DNA of 64,000 nt, taken from NCBI GenBank assembly GCA_964580525.1, contig CAZOKN010000005.1, positions 1-64,000 of the forward strand, written 5' to 3'. The notes below the pieces were generated by a model. The model worked only from the letters and a program-made list of their open reading frames with translations. It did not search any database and was not told where the DNA came from. This DNA comes from CAZOKN01 sp964580525. GTDB lineage: Bacteria; Pseudomonadota; Alphaproteobacteria; Rickettsiales; UBA6187. Both the position numbers and the translations under genes were made by a program. This document shows, in pieces, positions 53,792 to 62,573 of the stretch (within the stretch, counting starts at the first letter, position 1; each line of letters starts with the position of its first letter).

Positions 53792-54853
53792 TTAATACTG
53801 ATAAACAATGCTACTTCTGTCAAACAGTTCAAGTATCAAGGCAATTCTTATCCACATACCATTTCTTGCTTGTTTCCAGTATAAAGCACGAGGGTCGCGG
53901 TCAACTGTAACTTCAATTTCATTCCGGCGCGGGAATGGGTGGAGTATTGCCGTATGTTTTTTAAGCAGAGGTAAATGTTCTTTACGCAGACTGAAATCGT
54001 TATAATTAATTTTCTTTGATTCACCTATAGTATCGTGCTCGTCTTGCAGTCTTGTCGAGTATATAGCGTCGACCTTTGGCATTGTTTCTTTGAAATTATC
54101 TGTGATGTGATATTTAACTTTATTAGAATCTAGGAATTCCAGAATGTCATCGCGCATAGAAAAATTTTCCGGTGCGACGAAAAATAATTCTACACCTTTA
54201 TATAAAGCCAGCAATCTGCATAGTGAACGTACTGTACGGCCACGTTTTAAATCTCCCACCATAGCGATTTTTTTATTTTCAATACCACCATGTTCAGCAA
54301 AAGCTCGTTGCAAGGTATACATATCAAGCAATGCTTGAGTAGGATGTTGGTCTTTGCCCGATCCTCCGTTTATAACTGGTACAGGGCGATTGGTGTAAGT
54401 GTTAAGTGTCCATGCTGCCCTTTCTGCAAAACCTTCGTCTAAATGTCTTATTATAATAAGGTCAACATAGCTCGAAAACGTACGAATCATATCCTCTGGC
54501 GATTCACCTTTAACTTCTGATGATGTTGAAGTATCCCTGATTTCAGAAGTTTTCATGCCGAGTATGTGACATGCATTTTGAAAAGACATGAATGTGCGGG
54601 TGGAAGGCTGGACAAATAAAAGCATTGCTCTTTTATCTGACATTATGGAGCCAAGAAAATCCATGCCATCTTTTGTTTTAGCGATATTGCGCACACGATT
54701 GGCAATCTCAAATAATTTTTCTAGCATTTCTTTTGTGAATTGCTGAGCGTAGATTACATCAAATAGTTTATTATCTTTTTCAAATAATGGTAGTTTGTCT
54801 TCTATCGATTGACTGTGAAAATCGTCCCAACCTTCATATCTCTGCATAAACAC
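53792..54853 (-). CDS. pyrB: Aspartate carbamoyltransferase
   Basis: 353 residues, longer than the usual 310 because of a 45-residue N-terminal extension. It condenses carbamoyl phosphate with aspartate in pyrimidine synthesis. The carbamoyl-phosphate loop reads 'VQPSTRTFMSFQNA', where the usual STRTR is STRTF. 'IIRHLDEGFAERAA', 'GSGKDQHPTQALLDMYTL', 'VGDLKRGRTVRSLCRLL' and 'ILHPFPRRNEIEVTVDRDPR' are otherwise diagnostic. No regulatory subunit gene (pyrI) or dihydroorotase adjoins it. It is divergent from the virB2-like gene. Confidence 0.92.
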   Translation of the reverse strand: MFMQRYEGWDDFHSQSIEDKLPLFEKDNKLFDVIYAQQFTKEMLEKLFEIANRVRNIAKTKDGMDFLGSIMSDKRAMLLFVQPSTRTFMSFQNACHILGMKTSEIRDTSTSSEVKGESPEDMIRTFSSYVDLIIIRHLDEGFAERAAWTLNTYTNRPVPVINGGSGKDQHPTQALLDMYTLQRAFAEHGGIENKKIAMVGDLKRGRTVRSLCRLLALYKGVELFFVAPENFSMRDDILEFLDSNKVKYHITDNFKETMPKVDAIYSTRLQDEHDTIGESKKINYNDFSLRKEHLPLLKKHTAILHPFPRRNEIEVTVDRDPRALYWKQARNGMWIRIALILELFDRSSIVYQY

Positions 54854-55094
54854 ACTTATTTGATGTTTTTTATAATAGCGGTTGCAAGATAGCTTATCTA
54901 TAGATAGCAGGGCAAGGATTTTTTGTATTTATTTTTAAATATTAATATATTGTTAATAAGTATTTGATATTATTAACAAATATTATGATTTTTTTAACTA
55001 TTTTTACCAAAATTCGCTAAAAAAGACAAAAATAAGTGAAAACTGTAAAAAAAGTTTAAAGATGGTATGTTAATATGGTATTAGTTATGGGGAG
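54854..55094. other. AT-rich divergent intergenic region with a perfect inverted repeat
   Basis: Between pyrB and the virB2-like gene. TTGTTAATAA (54950-54959) and TTATTAACAA (54970-54979) form a perfect 10-bp inverted repeat with a 10-base spacer, the geometry of a dimeric-regulator operator. No promoter is clear enough to place. No ORF. Confidence 0.5.
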
Positions 55095-55143
55095 TTACTT
55101 CTTTGATGATCTTCGGATTTTAGGTAGGCCATCTAAGAAGTAA
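55095..55143 (+). promoter_or_regulatory. Stem-loop in the virB2-like leader
   Basis: TTACTTCTTTGATG (55095-55108) pairs with CATCTAAGAAGTAA (55130-55143), 13 of 14 positions. The enclosed loop carries an ATC-TTCG-GAT mini-hairpin with a UUCG tetraloop. It lies 44 bases before ATG 55188, with GGAGG between. It may be an RNA element in the 5' leader or a DNA operator; the sequence cannot tell. Confidence 0.55.
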
Positions 55144-55187
55144 GTCTTTGAATAATAAGGATAAATAGTTTTTTTGGAGGTTTTTTT

Positions 55188-55532
55188 ATGGTTAATAATA
55201 TTAGCGAAATGTTTATTGGTAAAGAATGTTGGAGATTTGCTCTGGCGTTGATTTTGGCTTCGATAGTTATATCGGTACCTGATATGTCTTTTGCAGCAGG
55301 GAATACCACTGCAATTTCTAACGTGGTTTGTAACATAGTTAATCAGTTGCAAGGTCCTGTTGCACGTGGTGTTGCTGCGTTTGGTATCATCTTCCTTGGT
55401 TTCTCACTATTTTTAGGTAAGATTTCTTGGGGTGTGGCATTGGCACTTGGTATCGGTTTGGGTGCAATCTTCGGTGCTCAGCAGATAGTTGGCTTAATAA
55501 GCGGCGACAGTCAGAATGCTTGTAATACCTAA
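55188..55532 (+). CDS. virB2: VirB2/TrbC-type pilin
   Basis: 114 residues, strong RBS (GGAGG). The signal-peptide-like N-terminus ends near 'MSFAAGNTTA'. The mature part has a Cys near its start ('VVCNIVNQLQGPVARGVAAF'), two hydrophobic segments (about 60-77 and 83-102) and a final Cys. That is the VirB2/TrbC (PF04956) layout of a type IV secretion pilin. No other vir gene is in the window, so it is an orphan here, as in rickettsial genomes where virB2 copies are scattered. A strong terminator follows. Confidence 0.8.
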   Translation: MVNNISEMFIGKECWRFALALILASIVISVPDMSFAAGNTTAISNVVCNIVNQLQGPVARGVAAFGIIFLGFSLFLGKISWGVALALGIGLGAIFGAQQIVGLISGDSQNACNT

Positions 55533-55552
55533 TTCTTTTTATAGTTTGTTTA

Positions 55553-55582
55553 AGAAGAGGGGTGCGAAAGTACCCCTTTTTT
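55553..55582 (+). terminator. Rho-independent terminator after virB2
   Basis: AGGGGT (55558-55563), 8-base loop, ACCCCT (55572-55577), then TTTTT. Confidence 0.85.
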
Positions 55583-55714
55583 AGTTATGCTTTTTAATTT
55601 TGACAGCTGAATTCCAGTATTCTTTAATTAGCCATAAAATTTAGCTCCTTCTGCTTTACACTTTGCATTTACACCACTATTAATTAACCCGTTTCACAAA
55701 AACGTAGGTTTTAG

Positions 55715-56362
55715 ATGACTGATGTAAAGACTTTAATAAATGGCTATCAACGTTTTTATAATAAGCATTTTGTAGAAGAGCCAGGGCGCTATAAAGAATT
55801 GGCTAATAAAGGGCAGGCGCCTAAAACTCTGGTTATAGCCTGTAGCGACTCGCGTGTTGATCCTTCGATTATAATGGATGTTGGCCCAGGCGATATATTC
55901 GTTATTCGTAATGTGGCTAATCTCGTGCCACCATATCAGCCAAAAGGTGATAGCTATCACGGTACTAGCGCTGCGCTAGAGTTTGCGGTTTGTAATTTAG
56001 GTGTAGAAAATATTATAGTTATGGGACATGGTTTTTGCGCAGGTGTGAACGCTTTGCTTAATAACCAGCCTGTGAAAAACGACAAATTCAGCTTTGTGCA
56101 GTCTTGGGTGGATATTTCCAAAGAAGCTAAAAATAGGGTAGAAGCAAATCACCCTGATGCTTCAGGCGAAGAAAAACTGCATTTTTGTGAAAAAGAAAAT
56201 ATCAAAGTTTCCATGGAAAATCTTCTCACATTTCCTTGGGTAAAGGAGCGCGTTGATAATGGTAGTTTAGAAATATGCGGCTGGTATTTTTCTATATTTA
56301 ATGGCGTTCTAGAAAATTATGATAAAAAGTCGGATAGTTTCTTGCCGATAGTTTTTAAATAA
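55715..56362 (+). CDS. Beta-class carbonic anhydrase
   Basis: 215 residues. It interconverts CO2 and bicarbonate. Zinc ligands Cys43, His105 and Cys108 with the Asp45-Arg47 dyad are visible in 'VIACSDSRVDPS' and 'VMGHGFCAGV'. 'GDIFVIRNVANLVPPY' is the conserved central segment. Length is normal. Bicarbonate supply would feed carbamoyl phosphate and fatty acid synthesis. Followed 10 bases later by an acyltransferase gene. Confidence 0.95.
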   Translation: MTDVKTLINGYQRFYNKHFVEEPGRYKELANKGQAPKTLVIACSDSRVDPSIIMDVGPGDIFVIRNVANLVPPYQPKGDSYHGTSAALEFAVCNLGVENIIVMGHGFCAGVNALLNNQPVKNDKFSFVQSWVDISKEAKNRVEANHPDASGEEKLHFCEKENIKVSMENLLTFPWVKERVDNGSLEICGWYFSIFNGVLENYDKKSDSFLPIVFK

Positions 56363-56372
56363 ATGTAACGAT

Positions 56373-57434
56373 ATGGAAAACAAGCGAATTGCAACATTGG
56401 ATGGTTTTAGAGCAATCGCTATCCTAATGGTGGTATTGTATCATTATTTCTCTCGATGGACGTTACCATTAAATGAGACCAATCTTTATCCTTATGGTTC
56501 TGTACTTAGTGATTTTCCGTTATTCAAATTCGGACATCTGGGAGTACAGATGTTTTTCGTAATTTCCGGATTTGTTATTAGTATGACGTTAGAAAATTCT
56601 AAATCTATCGGCGATTTTGCTATTAAAAGATTTGCTCGCCTTTGGCCTGCTATGTTTTTGTGCAGTTTTATAACTTATTTAACTTTAGAATTTATACCAG
56701 TTAAGTTTTTTTCTGTCTCATTACAAAATCTTATACCAAGTCTTGTATTTACTGATCCAGAGCTGTTAAGAAAAATCACAAATATAAAAGATTTTGCCTG
56801 GATGGATGGTTCATATTGGTCGTTATTTGTTGAGGTTAGGTTTTATATTTGGGCATTATTACTTTTCTCGATAAACAAGCCAGGCTTTCTGAGTACTTTC
56901 CTTATTTTTATTAATGCAACTCTTATAATCAGAGGTTTGGATAATGTGCTCTTTGAATCTGCTAATAAGGATATTGTTAAATTAATGTTTTTCCCGAGGT
57001 TTTTGCCTTGGTTTGCTGGTGGAATTGGCTTTTATTATCTGTTTAAAGATAAAAATAATCGCCTTGCTCATTTTATGATAGCAGAAAGTTTAATACTTAT
57101 AATATCTTCTGCTCATCATGAAAAAATTATGGAAATACCTTTTTATTTAGGGATATACGGAATTTTTTATATATTTATATATCGTCCAAACTGGCTGAGC
57201 TTCTTATCATGCAAGCCTTTGGCGGAGATTGGTGCAGCTAGTTATAGTCTATATCTATTGCACCAGAACATAGGTGTAACGTTGATTTCATACATTGCGG
57301 ATTATGGCAATATTCACACCTTACCGCAAGCGATTGGTATTGGTTTTATGATGATAATTTTTATGATTATTCTATCACTACTGGTTTTTAAATTTTGGGA
57401 AGTGCCAGCAAAACGCTTTATATTACGCAAATGA
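56373..57434 (+). CDS. Acyltransferase 3 family (OafA/YrhL-like) membrane protein
   Basis: 353 residues with about ten membrane segments. The catalytic-type start 'ATLDGFRAIAILMVVLYHYF' with the His of the family and 'VQMFFVISGFVIS' plus 'KRFARLWPAMF' mark the acyltransferase 3 family, which moves acyl groups onto extracytoplasmic sugars such as O-antigen or peptidoglycan. The acceptor is not known. It starts 10 bases after the carbonic anhydrase and is probably co-transcribed, though the two need not be related in function. Confidence 0.88.
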   Translation: MENKRIATLDGFRAIAILMVVLYHYFSRWTLPLNETNLYPYGSVLSDFPLFKFGHLGVQMFFVISGFVISMTLENSKSIGDFAIKRFARLWPAMFLCSFITYLTLEFIPVKFFSVSLQNLIPSLVFTDPELLRKITNIKDFAWMDGSYWSLFVEVRFYIWALLLFSINKPGFLSTFLIFINATLIIRGLDNVLFESANKDIVKLMFFPRFLPWFAGGIGFYYLFKDKNNRLAHFMIAESLILIISSAHHEKIMEIPFYLGIYGIFYIFIYRPNWLSFLSCKPLAEIGAASYSLYLLHQNIGVTLISYIADYGNIHTLPQAIGIGFMMIIFMIILSLLVFKFWEVPAKRFILRK

Positions 57435-57525
57435 TTTGCGCTTTACTTTTTAAATCTGATGCGACGTCTTACAGATTATTTAATAAAAATTAGAAAACAG
57501 TAGAAAAGTCTAGTCTTCTGAAAAT

Positions 57526-57601
57526 TGGTGATCCCGGCGGGAGTCGAACCCGCGACACCGTGATTAAAAGTCACGTGCTCTACCAGCTGAGCTACGGGAT
57601 C
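57526..57601 (-). tRNA. tRNA-Lys (TTT)
   Basis: Minus strand cloverleaf: acceptor GATCCCG/CGGGATC, D arm 'GCTCAGCTGGTAGAGC', anticodon loop CTTTTAA (anticodon TTT), T arm 'GCGGGTTCGACTCCCGC', A discriminator, CCA encoded. Confidence 0.96.
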
Positions 57602-57622
57602 ACGTAGAAGCGGCGAGTCGGC

Positions 57623-57651
57623 AACATACGGGGCAAGTTCGGTTACGTCAA
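57623..57651 (-). promoter_or_regulatory. Promoter of tRNA-Lys
   Basis: Minus strand TTGACG (57646-57651), 17-base spacer, TATGTT (57623-57628), 21 bases upstream of the tRNA 5' end. Confidence 0.7.
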
Positions 57652-57844
57652 TAATAAATGTAGTAATTTTTTATAATATTTATCTTTTTTGTTATTTTTT
57701 TGTGGATATCAGGTTAATGGTATGGCGGTATGCTAAGCTATGTAGGAGTTATATAGGAATAGCCATATCTCCTCATACTCCGCTTTACACTTAAATAAGC
57801 GCATATATGATACGTGGAGTTTTTAACAAAAGATGCTATAAAAA

Positions 57845-58576
57845 ATGTCAAAAAAATCCGCTATTTTTATTCCCGCGCGTATGGCTTCAACCCGCTTGCC
57901 GAACAAGCCTTTAGCCGATATTTGTGGTAAACCAATGATAATACATGTTCTTGAAAGAAGCAGAAAAGCTAATGTTGAAGATGTTTATGTTGCTTGTGCT
58001 GAGCAGGAGATTGCCGATATGGTAAAAAAGCATGGTGGACATGCCATAATTACTGACCCAGCACACCCTTCTGGTACTGACCGCATATACGAAGCTTTGC
58101 AAAAAACTGGCAAAAATTATGATTATATCATCAATGTGCAGGGCGATTTACCTTTAATTGAGGCGTCTGTTATCAATAAAGCCATAGATTTGGTTAATAA
58201 GCCTGAGGTTAATATTGCTACCTTAGCTGCGGTTATTAAGGATAAGAGCGAAATAGCCAACCCAAATGTTGTGAAGGCTGTTATAGCATTTAATGAGGGT
58301 GGCAAAGCGGGCAGGGCGCTTTATTTTACAAGGGCGACGGCTCCTTATGGAGATGGTGAGCTTTATCATCATATTGGGCTTTATGCCTATAGGCGCGAAG
58401 CTTTGGAAAGCTTTGTAAAATTGCCACCAAGTCCACTAGAAAAGCGTGAGAAATTGGAGCAATTGCGGGCTCTGGAAAATAACATGCGTATTGAGGTAGG
58501 GATAGTTGATGCTGTGCCTCTTGGTGTTGATACGCCTGAGGATTTGGAGAAGGTTAAGGAAATCATGGGAAGATAA
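57845..58576 (+). CDS. kdsB: CMP-KDO synthetase (3-deoxy-manno-octulosonate cytidylyltransferase)
   Basis: 243 residues, normal length. It activates KDO with CTP for LPS inner core synthesis. The nucleotide loop 'IPARMASTRLPNKPLADICG', 'IINVQGDLPLIEASVI' and 'HIGLYAYRREALESF' are diagnostic, and 'EQLRALENNMRIEVGIVD' is the C-terminal signature. It implies the organism makes KDO-containing LPS. Starts a plus-strand run with the PfkB kinase and AmpG-like genes; gaps are 3 and 2 bases. Confidence 0.96.
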   Translation: MSKKSAIFIPARMASTRLPNKPLADICGKPMIIHVLERSRKANVEDVYVACAEQEIADMVKKHGGHAIITDPAHPSGTDRIYEALQKTGKNYDYIINVQGDLPLIEASVINKAIDLVNKPEVNIATLAAVIKDKSEIANPNVVKAVIAFNEGGKAGRALYFTRATAPYGDGELYHHIGLYAYRREALESFVKLPPSPLEKREKLEQLRALENNMRIEVGIVDAVPLGVDTPEDLEKVKEIMGR

Positions 58577-58579
58577 TAT

Positions 58580-59563
58580 ATGACAAAATATGACGTTGTT
58601 GGTGTAGGTAATGCAATTGTGGACGTTCTGGCAAAGGTTGACGATAGTTTTTTGGCCAAGCATGGACTGCAAAAATCTGGAATGACTCTCGTAGACGAAA
58701 AACAATCTGATACACTTTATGGCGATATGCCGCCGGCTATTGAAAAATCAGGTGGTTCGGCTGCAAATACTGCCGCTGGAATTGCTTCTTTTGGCGGTAG
58801 GGCTGCATTTATAGGTAAGGTAAAAAATGATGCATTAGGTAAAATTTTTGGCCATGATTTACGTTCCATTGGTGTGCATTATGATACCAAATCTGCTGAG
58901 AGTGGCCCCAGCACTGCCAGATGCCTAATTTCTATAACGCCTGATGCTGAGCGCACAATGGCCACTTTTCTTGGCGCAACACGTGGCATTACACGCAGTG
59001 ATATTGATGAAAGCATAATAATAGATTCTAAAGTTACATATCTTGAAGGATATTTGTGGGATGAGCCGCACGCAAAGGATGCTATGCGCTGCGCTGCCGA
59101 GTTTGCAACTAAGCATAAAAGGAAAGTGGCGCTTTCCCTTTCAGATGCCTTTTGTGTGGCGCGTCACCGTGATGATTTTATGGAATTGATCACTCATGGC
59201 GTTGATATTCTTTTTGCGAATGAAGCAGAAATAAAATGCCTTTTTGAAGATGATGATTTTGATTCTTGTATCGATAAAGTAAGAAGCAAAGTTGAAATTG
59301 CTGCTATCACACGTGGAGCGCTTGGCTCAGTTATTGTTGAAGGTTATCTTACTGAAAAAATCGCTGCTGGTAAAAACTTGAAAGTGATAGATACCACAGG
59401 TGCGGGTGATTTATATGCGAGTGGTTTTTTATTTGGTTATATTTCCGGATTTGATTTGAAAAAATGTGGGGAGATCGCAACGCTTGCAGCAAGCGTGATA
59501 ATACAGCAGATTGGTGCTAGGCCTGAGGTTAGTTTGTCTGGATTGTTAAAAAAGGTGGCATAA
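58580..59563 (+). CDS. PfkB-family carbohydrate/nucleoside kinase, adenosine-kinase-like
   Basis: 327 residues. N-terminal 'DVVGVGNAIVDVLAKVDDSF', the glycine pair region 'EKSGGSAANTAAGIASFGG', 'AFIGKVKNDALGKIF' and the catalytic anion hole 'VIDTTGAGDLYASGFLFGY' with its base Asp are present. The alphaproteobacterial branch with 'GNAIVD' is usually annotated as adenosine kinase or a general sugar kinase, phosphorylating with ATP. Substrate not proven. Translationally close to kdsB (3-base gap). Confidence 0.9.
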   Translation: MTKYDVVGVGNAIVDVLAKVDDSFLAKHGLQKSGMTLVDEKQSDTLYGDMPPAIEKSGGSAANTAAGIASFGGRAAFIGKVKNDALGKIFGHDLRSIGVHYDTKSAESGPSTARCLISITPDAERTMATFLGATRGITRSDIDESIIIDSKVTYLEGYLWDEPHAKDAMRCAAEFATKHKRKVALSLSDAFCVARHRDDFMELITHGVDILFANEAEIKCLFEDDDFDSCIDKVRSKVEIAAITRGALGSVIVEGYLTEKIAAGKNLKVIDTTGAGDLYASGFLFGYISGFDLKKCGEIATLAASVIIQQIGARPEVSLSGLLKKVA

Positions 59564-59565
59564 AA

Positions 59566-60867
59566 ATGTTAAAAAAATACCCAACCCTAACATTATATTT
59601 CCACCCAAAGATCATAGCTATTTTATTTCTTGGTTTGGCGAGCGGTTTGCCATTAGCTTTGGTGATGTCGACATTATCTGTTTGGCTAACTGAGGCGGGT
59701 GTAACCAGGACAGCTATAGGTTTGTTTGCCGCAGTGACAACGCCTTATGCATTGAAATTTATATGGTCGCCGCTGATAGACCAGATGCCATTGCCACTAT
59801 TTACTAAATTTTTTGGTAGACGTCGCGGCTGGATGATATTCACTCAGCTTTGCTTGTTTGTTTCGATTATAGGTTTGGGTATGACCAATCCTTACGAAAA
59901 TCCTTGGATGACAGCCTTATGGGCTTTGTTTGTTTCAATTGCATCTGCCAGCCAGGATATTGTTATTGATGCTTATCGTGTTGAATTGTTGGAAGAAAAC
60001 CAGCAGGGCGCGGGCGCGGCGGTTATTGTTCTGGGCTATAGGATTGGTATGTTAATATCAGGCGCGGGCGCTTTACTGCTGGCGCATTATACTAACTGGC
60101 TAACAACTTATGTAGTGATGGCAATGTTTGTTGGCGTTGGTGTTGTTACGGTTTTGATTTCCGGTGAGCCCGAAAAAACATTCAAGCCGCTAAAAACGCA
60201 TGGCAATGCTTTGCATAGGCTGGAAGAATGGTTGATTGAGGCTGTGCTGAACCCTCTTGGTGATTTTGTCTCAAGAAAAGGTTGGCTGGTGATTGCCTTA
60301 TTTATTTTGCTTTATAAGTTTGGCGATGCTTTTGCTGGTGTTATGACCAATCCGTTTTTGATAGATATGGGTTTTAGCAAGCTTGAAATTGCTGAGATTG
60401 TTAAAACTTTCGGTTTTGTGGCGCTGATCGTTGGATCTTTCATAGGTGGTGGTATGATAAATCGGATTGGCTTGATAAAAAGCTTGTGGATTTGCGGAGT
60501 GTTACAGTGTCTTTCTAATCTAATGTTTATGGTTCAGGCGCATGTTGGGCATGATATTTTTGTGCTGGCGTGGTCTATTGGTCTTGAAAATCTTAGCGGC
60601 GGTATGGGCACAGCCGCGTTTGTGGCTTATTTATCCTCACTATGCAATGTGCGCTACACAGCGACGCAATATGCACTGTTTAGCTCTTTGGCTTCTGTGG
60701 GTAGAACTTGGCTTTCCACTTCGTCAGGCTGGTTTGTTGACCAGCTAGGCTGGTCAAATTTCTTTATTTTCTCGACTGTATTGGGAGTTCCCGGCCTGCT
60801 GATGCTGTTTCTTATGCAGAAGGTGGCGAGTGAAAGTGGAGAATCAAATAAAAAAGATAAACACTAG
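59566..60867 (+). CDS. AmpG-like MFS transporter
   Basis: 433 residues with about twelve membrane segments. The family pattern 'FLGLASGLPLALVMSTLSVWL', with a long cytoplasmic stretch after TM6 and 'WSPLIDQMPLPL', 'ASQDIVIDAYRVELL' identify AmpG-type permeases, which import GlcNAc-anhydro-muropeptides for cell-wall recycling. No AmpD or NagZ gene adjoins it. It follows the PfkB kinase by 2 bases. Other solutes cannot be excluded. Confidence 0.85.
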   Translation: MLKKYPTLTLYFHPKIIAILFLGLASGLPLALVMSTLSVWLTEAGVTRTAIGLFAAVTTPYALKFIWSPLIDQMPLPLFTKFFGRRRGWMIFTQLCLFVSIIGLGMTNPYENPWMTALWALFVSIASASQDIVIDAYRVELLEENQQGAGAAVIVLGYRIGMLISGAGALLLAHYTNWLTTYVVMAMFVGVGVVTVLISGEPEKTFKPLKTHGNALHRLEEWLIEAVLNPLGDFVSRKGWLVIALFILLYKFGDAFAGVMTNPFLIDMGFSKLEIAEIVKTFGFVALIVGSFIGGGMINRIGLIKSLWICGVLQCLSNLMFMVQAHVGHDIFVLAWSIGLENLSGGMGTAAFVAYLSSLCNVRYTATQYALFSSLASVGRTWLSTSSGWFVDQLGWSNFFIFSTVLGVPGLLMLFLMQKVASESGESNKKDKH

Positions 60868-60925
60868 CCTAATTGTTATATATATTATATACTCAGCCGG
60901 TTACAATTTTTGAAAAAGCAGACAG

Positions 60926-62506
60926 ATGGCAGAAAAAATATACTTATATGACAGCACTTTAAGGGATGGGGCGCAGACTGAAGGGGTTGATTTTACCTAT
61001 TCAGACAAGCAGGATATAACCTGGAAACTTGAAGAGCTTGGTATTGATTATATAGAAGGCGGTTGGCCGGGTGCAAACCCTACGGACGACGAGTTTTTTG
61101 CATCTCTGCCTAAATTAAAAAAGTCGAGAATAACGGCTTTTGGTATGACGCGTAGGCCATCTACCACTGCTAAAAATGACCCTGGTTTGGCGGCATTGCT
61201 AAATAGCGGTGTTAAGGCTGTATGTCTGGTTGGTAAAAGCTGGGATTTCCACGTTACTAAGGCTTTAAATACAACTCTAAAAGAAAATCTCAGTATGATT
61301 TCTGAGAGTATTGAGCATGTTGTGAAAAAAGGCTGTGAGACGATTTTTGACGCTGAGCATTTTTTTGATGGTTACAAAGCCAATCCCGAATATGCGCTAA
61401 AGGCTGTAATGGCTGCTTATGAAGCTGGCGCACGTTGGGTTGTGCTTTGCGATACTAATGGTGGCTCTTTGCCGCATGAAATAGAAGAGATAATCAAAGA
61501 AGTCACTGTGCATGTGCCGGGTGACCATTTGGGCATACATTGCCATAACGATACTGACAACGCGGTTGCTAATAGCTTAGCGGCTGTACGTGCTGGTGTG
61601 CGCCATGTGCAAGGCACTTTGAATGGTGTTGGTGAGCGTTGCGGTAATGCCAATTTGATATCTATAATTCCGACTCTTGTTCTGAAGATGGGTTTTAAAA
61701 CCAATATCAGCAAGAGCGGATTGAAACACTTGACTAAAATATCACATTTCCTCGATGAGAAGCTTAACAAAGCGCCTAATCAGTTTGCGCCTTATGTTGG
61801 CTCATCAGCTTTTGCCCATAAAGGCGGGCTGCATGTTTCAGCTGTTTTGAAAAGCCCCGAATCTTATGAGCATATAGAGCCGGAATTAATAGGAAATATG
61901 CGTAAGATACTGGTTTCCAATCAGGCAGGGCGTTCAAACATAGTTGCCAGACTTAAAGAAGCCGGATTTGATGTTGATGAAGTAAGTAAGAGTAAAATAA
62001 CTGCGCTGGTAGCAGAAGTTAAGCAACTGGAAAGCCAGGGCTATTCTTATGATACAGCCGATGCCAGCTTTGTTGTGCTTGCACATAAAATGCTAAATGA
62101 CATGCAGGATTTTTTCCGCCTGAAAAGCTTCCGGGTGATAGACGAACGCCGCTGGAACGCTAAAGGCAAGCTTATAACTGTTTCTGAAGCTATAGTTAAA
62201 ATGGATATAGACGGCCACGAGTTGATGACTGTTGCGCAAGGCAAGGGACCTGTTAATGCTCTTGACCAATCTTTGCGCAAAGCTTTGTCGGATAAATATC
62301 CGCAGTTAAGCGATTTGAGGTTAATAGATTATAAAGTGCGGATAATAAATTCTGGAGTTGGCACAGAGGCTATAACCCGAGTTCTCATCGAAAGCGAAGA
62401 CGGGAAGGGTAATCGTTGGACAACTGTTGGCGTTTCGGCCAATATAATCGATGCTTCGTATAATGCTTTGCGTGATAGTATTACTTATAGGTTGATGAGA
62501 AAGTAA
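60926..62506 (+). CDS. cimA: (R)-citramalate synthase
   Basis: 526 residues, matching the long CimA class rather than 2-isopropylmalate synthase. It condenses pyruvate and acetyl-CoA to citramalate, the threonine-independent entry to isoleucine. The HMGL-like catalytic domain begins 'YDSTLRDGAQTEGVDFTYSD', with metal ligands in 'GIHCHNDTDNAVANSLAAV'; 'GTLNGVGERCGNANLISIIP' follows, and the C-terminal LeuA dimer domain spans about 390-520. RBS AGACAG is weak. No other ilv or leu gene is in the window. Confidence 0.93.
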   Translation: MAEKIYLYDSTLRDGAQTEGVDFTYSDKQDITWKLEELGIDYIEGGWPGANPTDDEFFASLPKLKKSRITAFGMTRRPSTTAKNDPGLAALLNSGVKAVCLVGKSWDFHVTKALNTTLKENLSMISESIEHVVKKGCETIFDAEHFFDGYKANPEYALKAVMAAYEAGARWVVLCDTNGGSLPHEIEEIIKEVTVHVPGDHLGIHCHNDTDNAVANSLAAVRAGVRHVQGTLNGVGERCGNANLISIIPTLVLKMGFKTNISKSGLKHLTKISHFLDEKLNKAPNQFAPYVGSSAFAHKGGLHVSAVLKSPESYEHIEPELIGNMRKILVSNQAGRSNIVARLKEAGFDVDEVSKSKITALVAEVKQLESQGYSYDTADASFVVLAHKMLNDMQDFFRLKSFRVIDERRWNAKGKLITVSEAIVKMDIDGHELMTVAQGKGPVNALDQSLRKALSDKYPQLSDLRLIDYKVRIINSGVGTEAITRVLIESEDGKGNRWTTVGVSANIIDASYNALRDSITYRLMRK

Positions 62507-62573
62507 TTTATAGATTTTTAACAAATCTATATAAAGATCAAGCCAAAAAGCAAGCTAAAGTAATATTTGCAGA

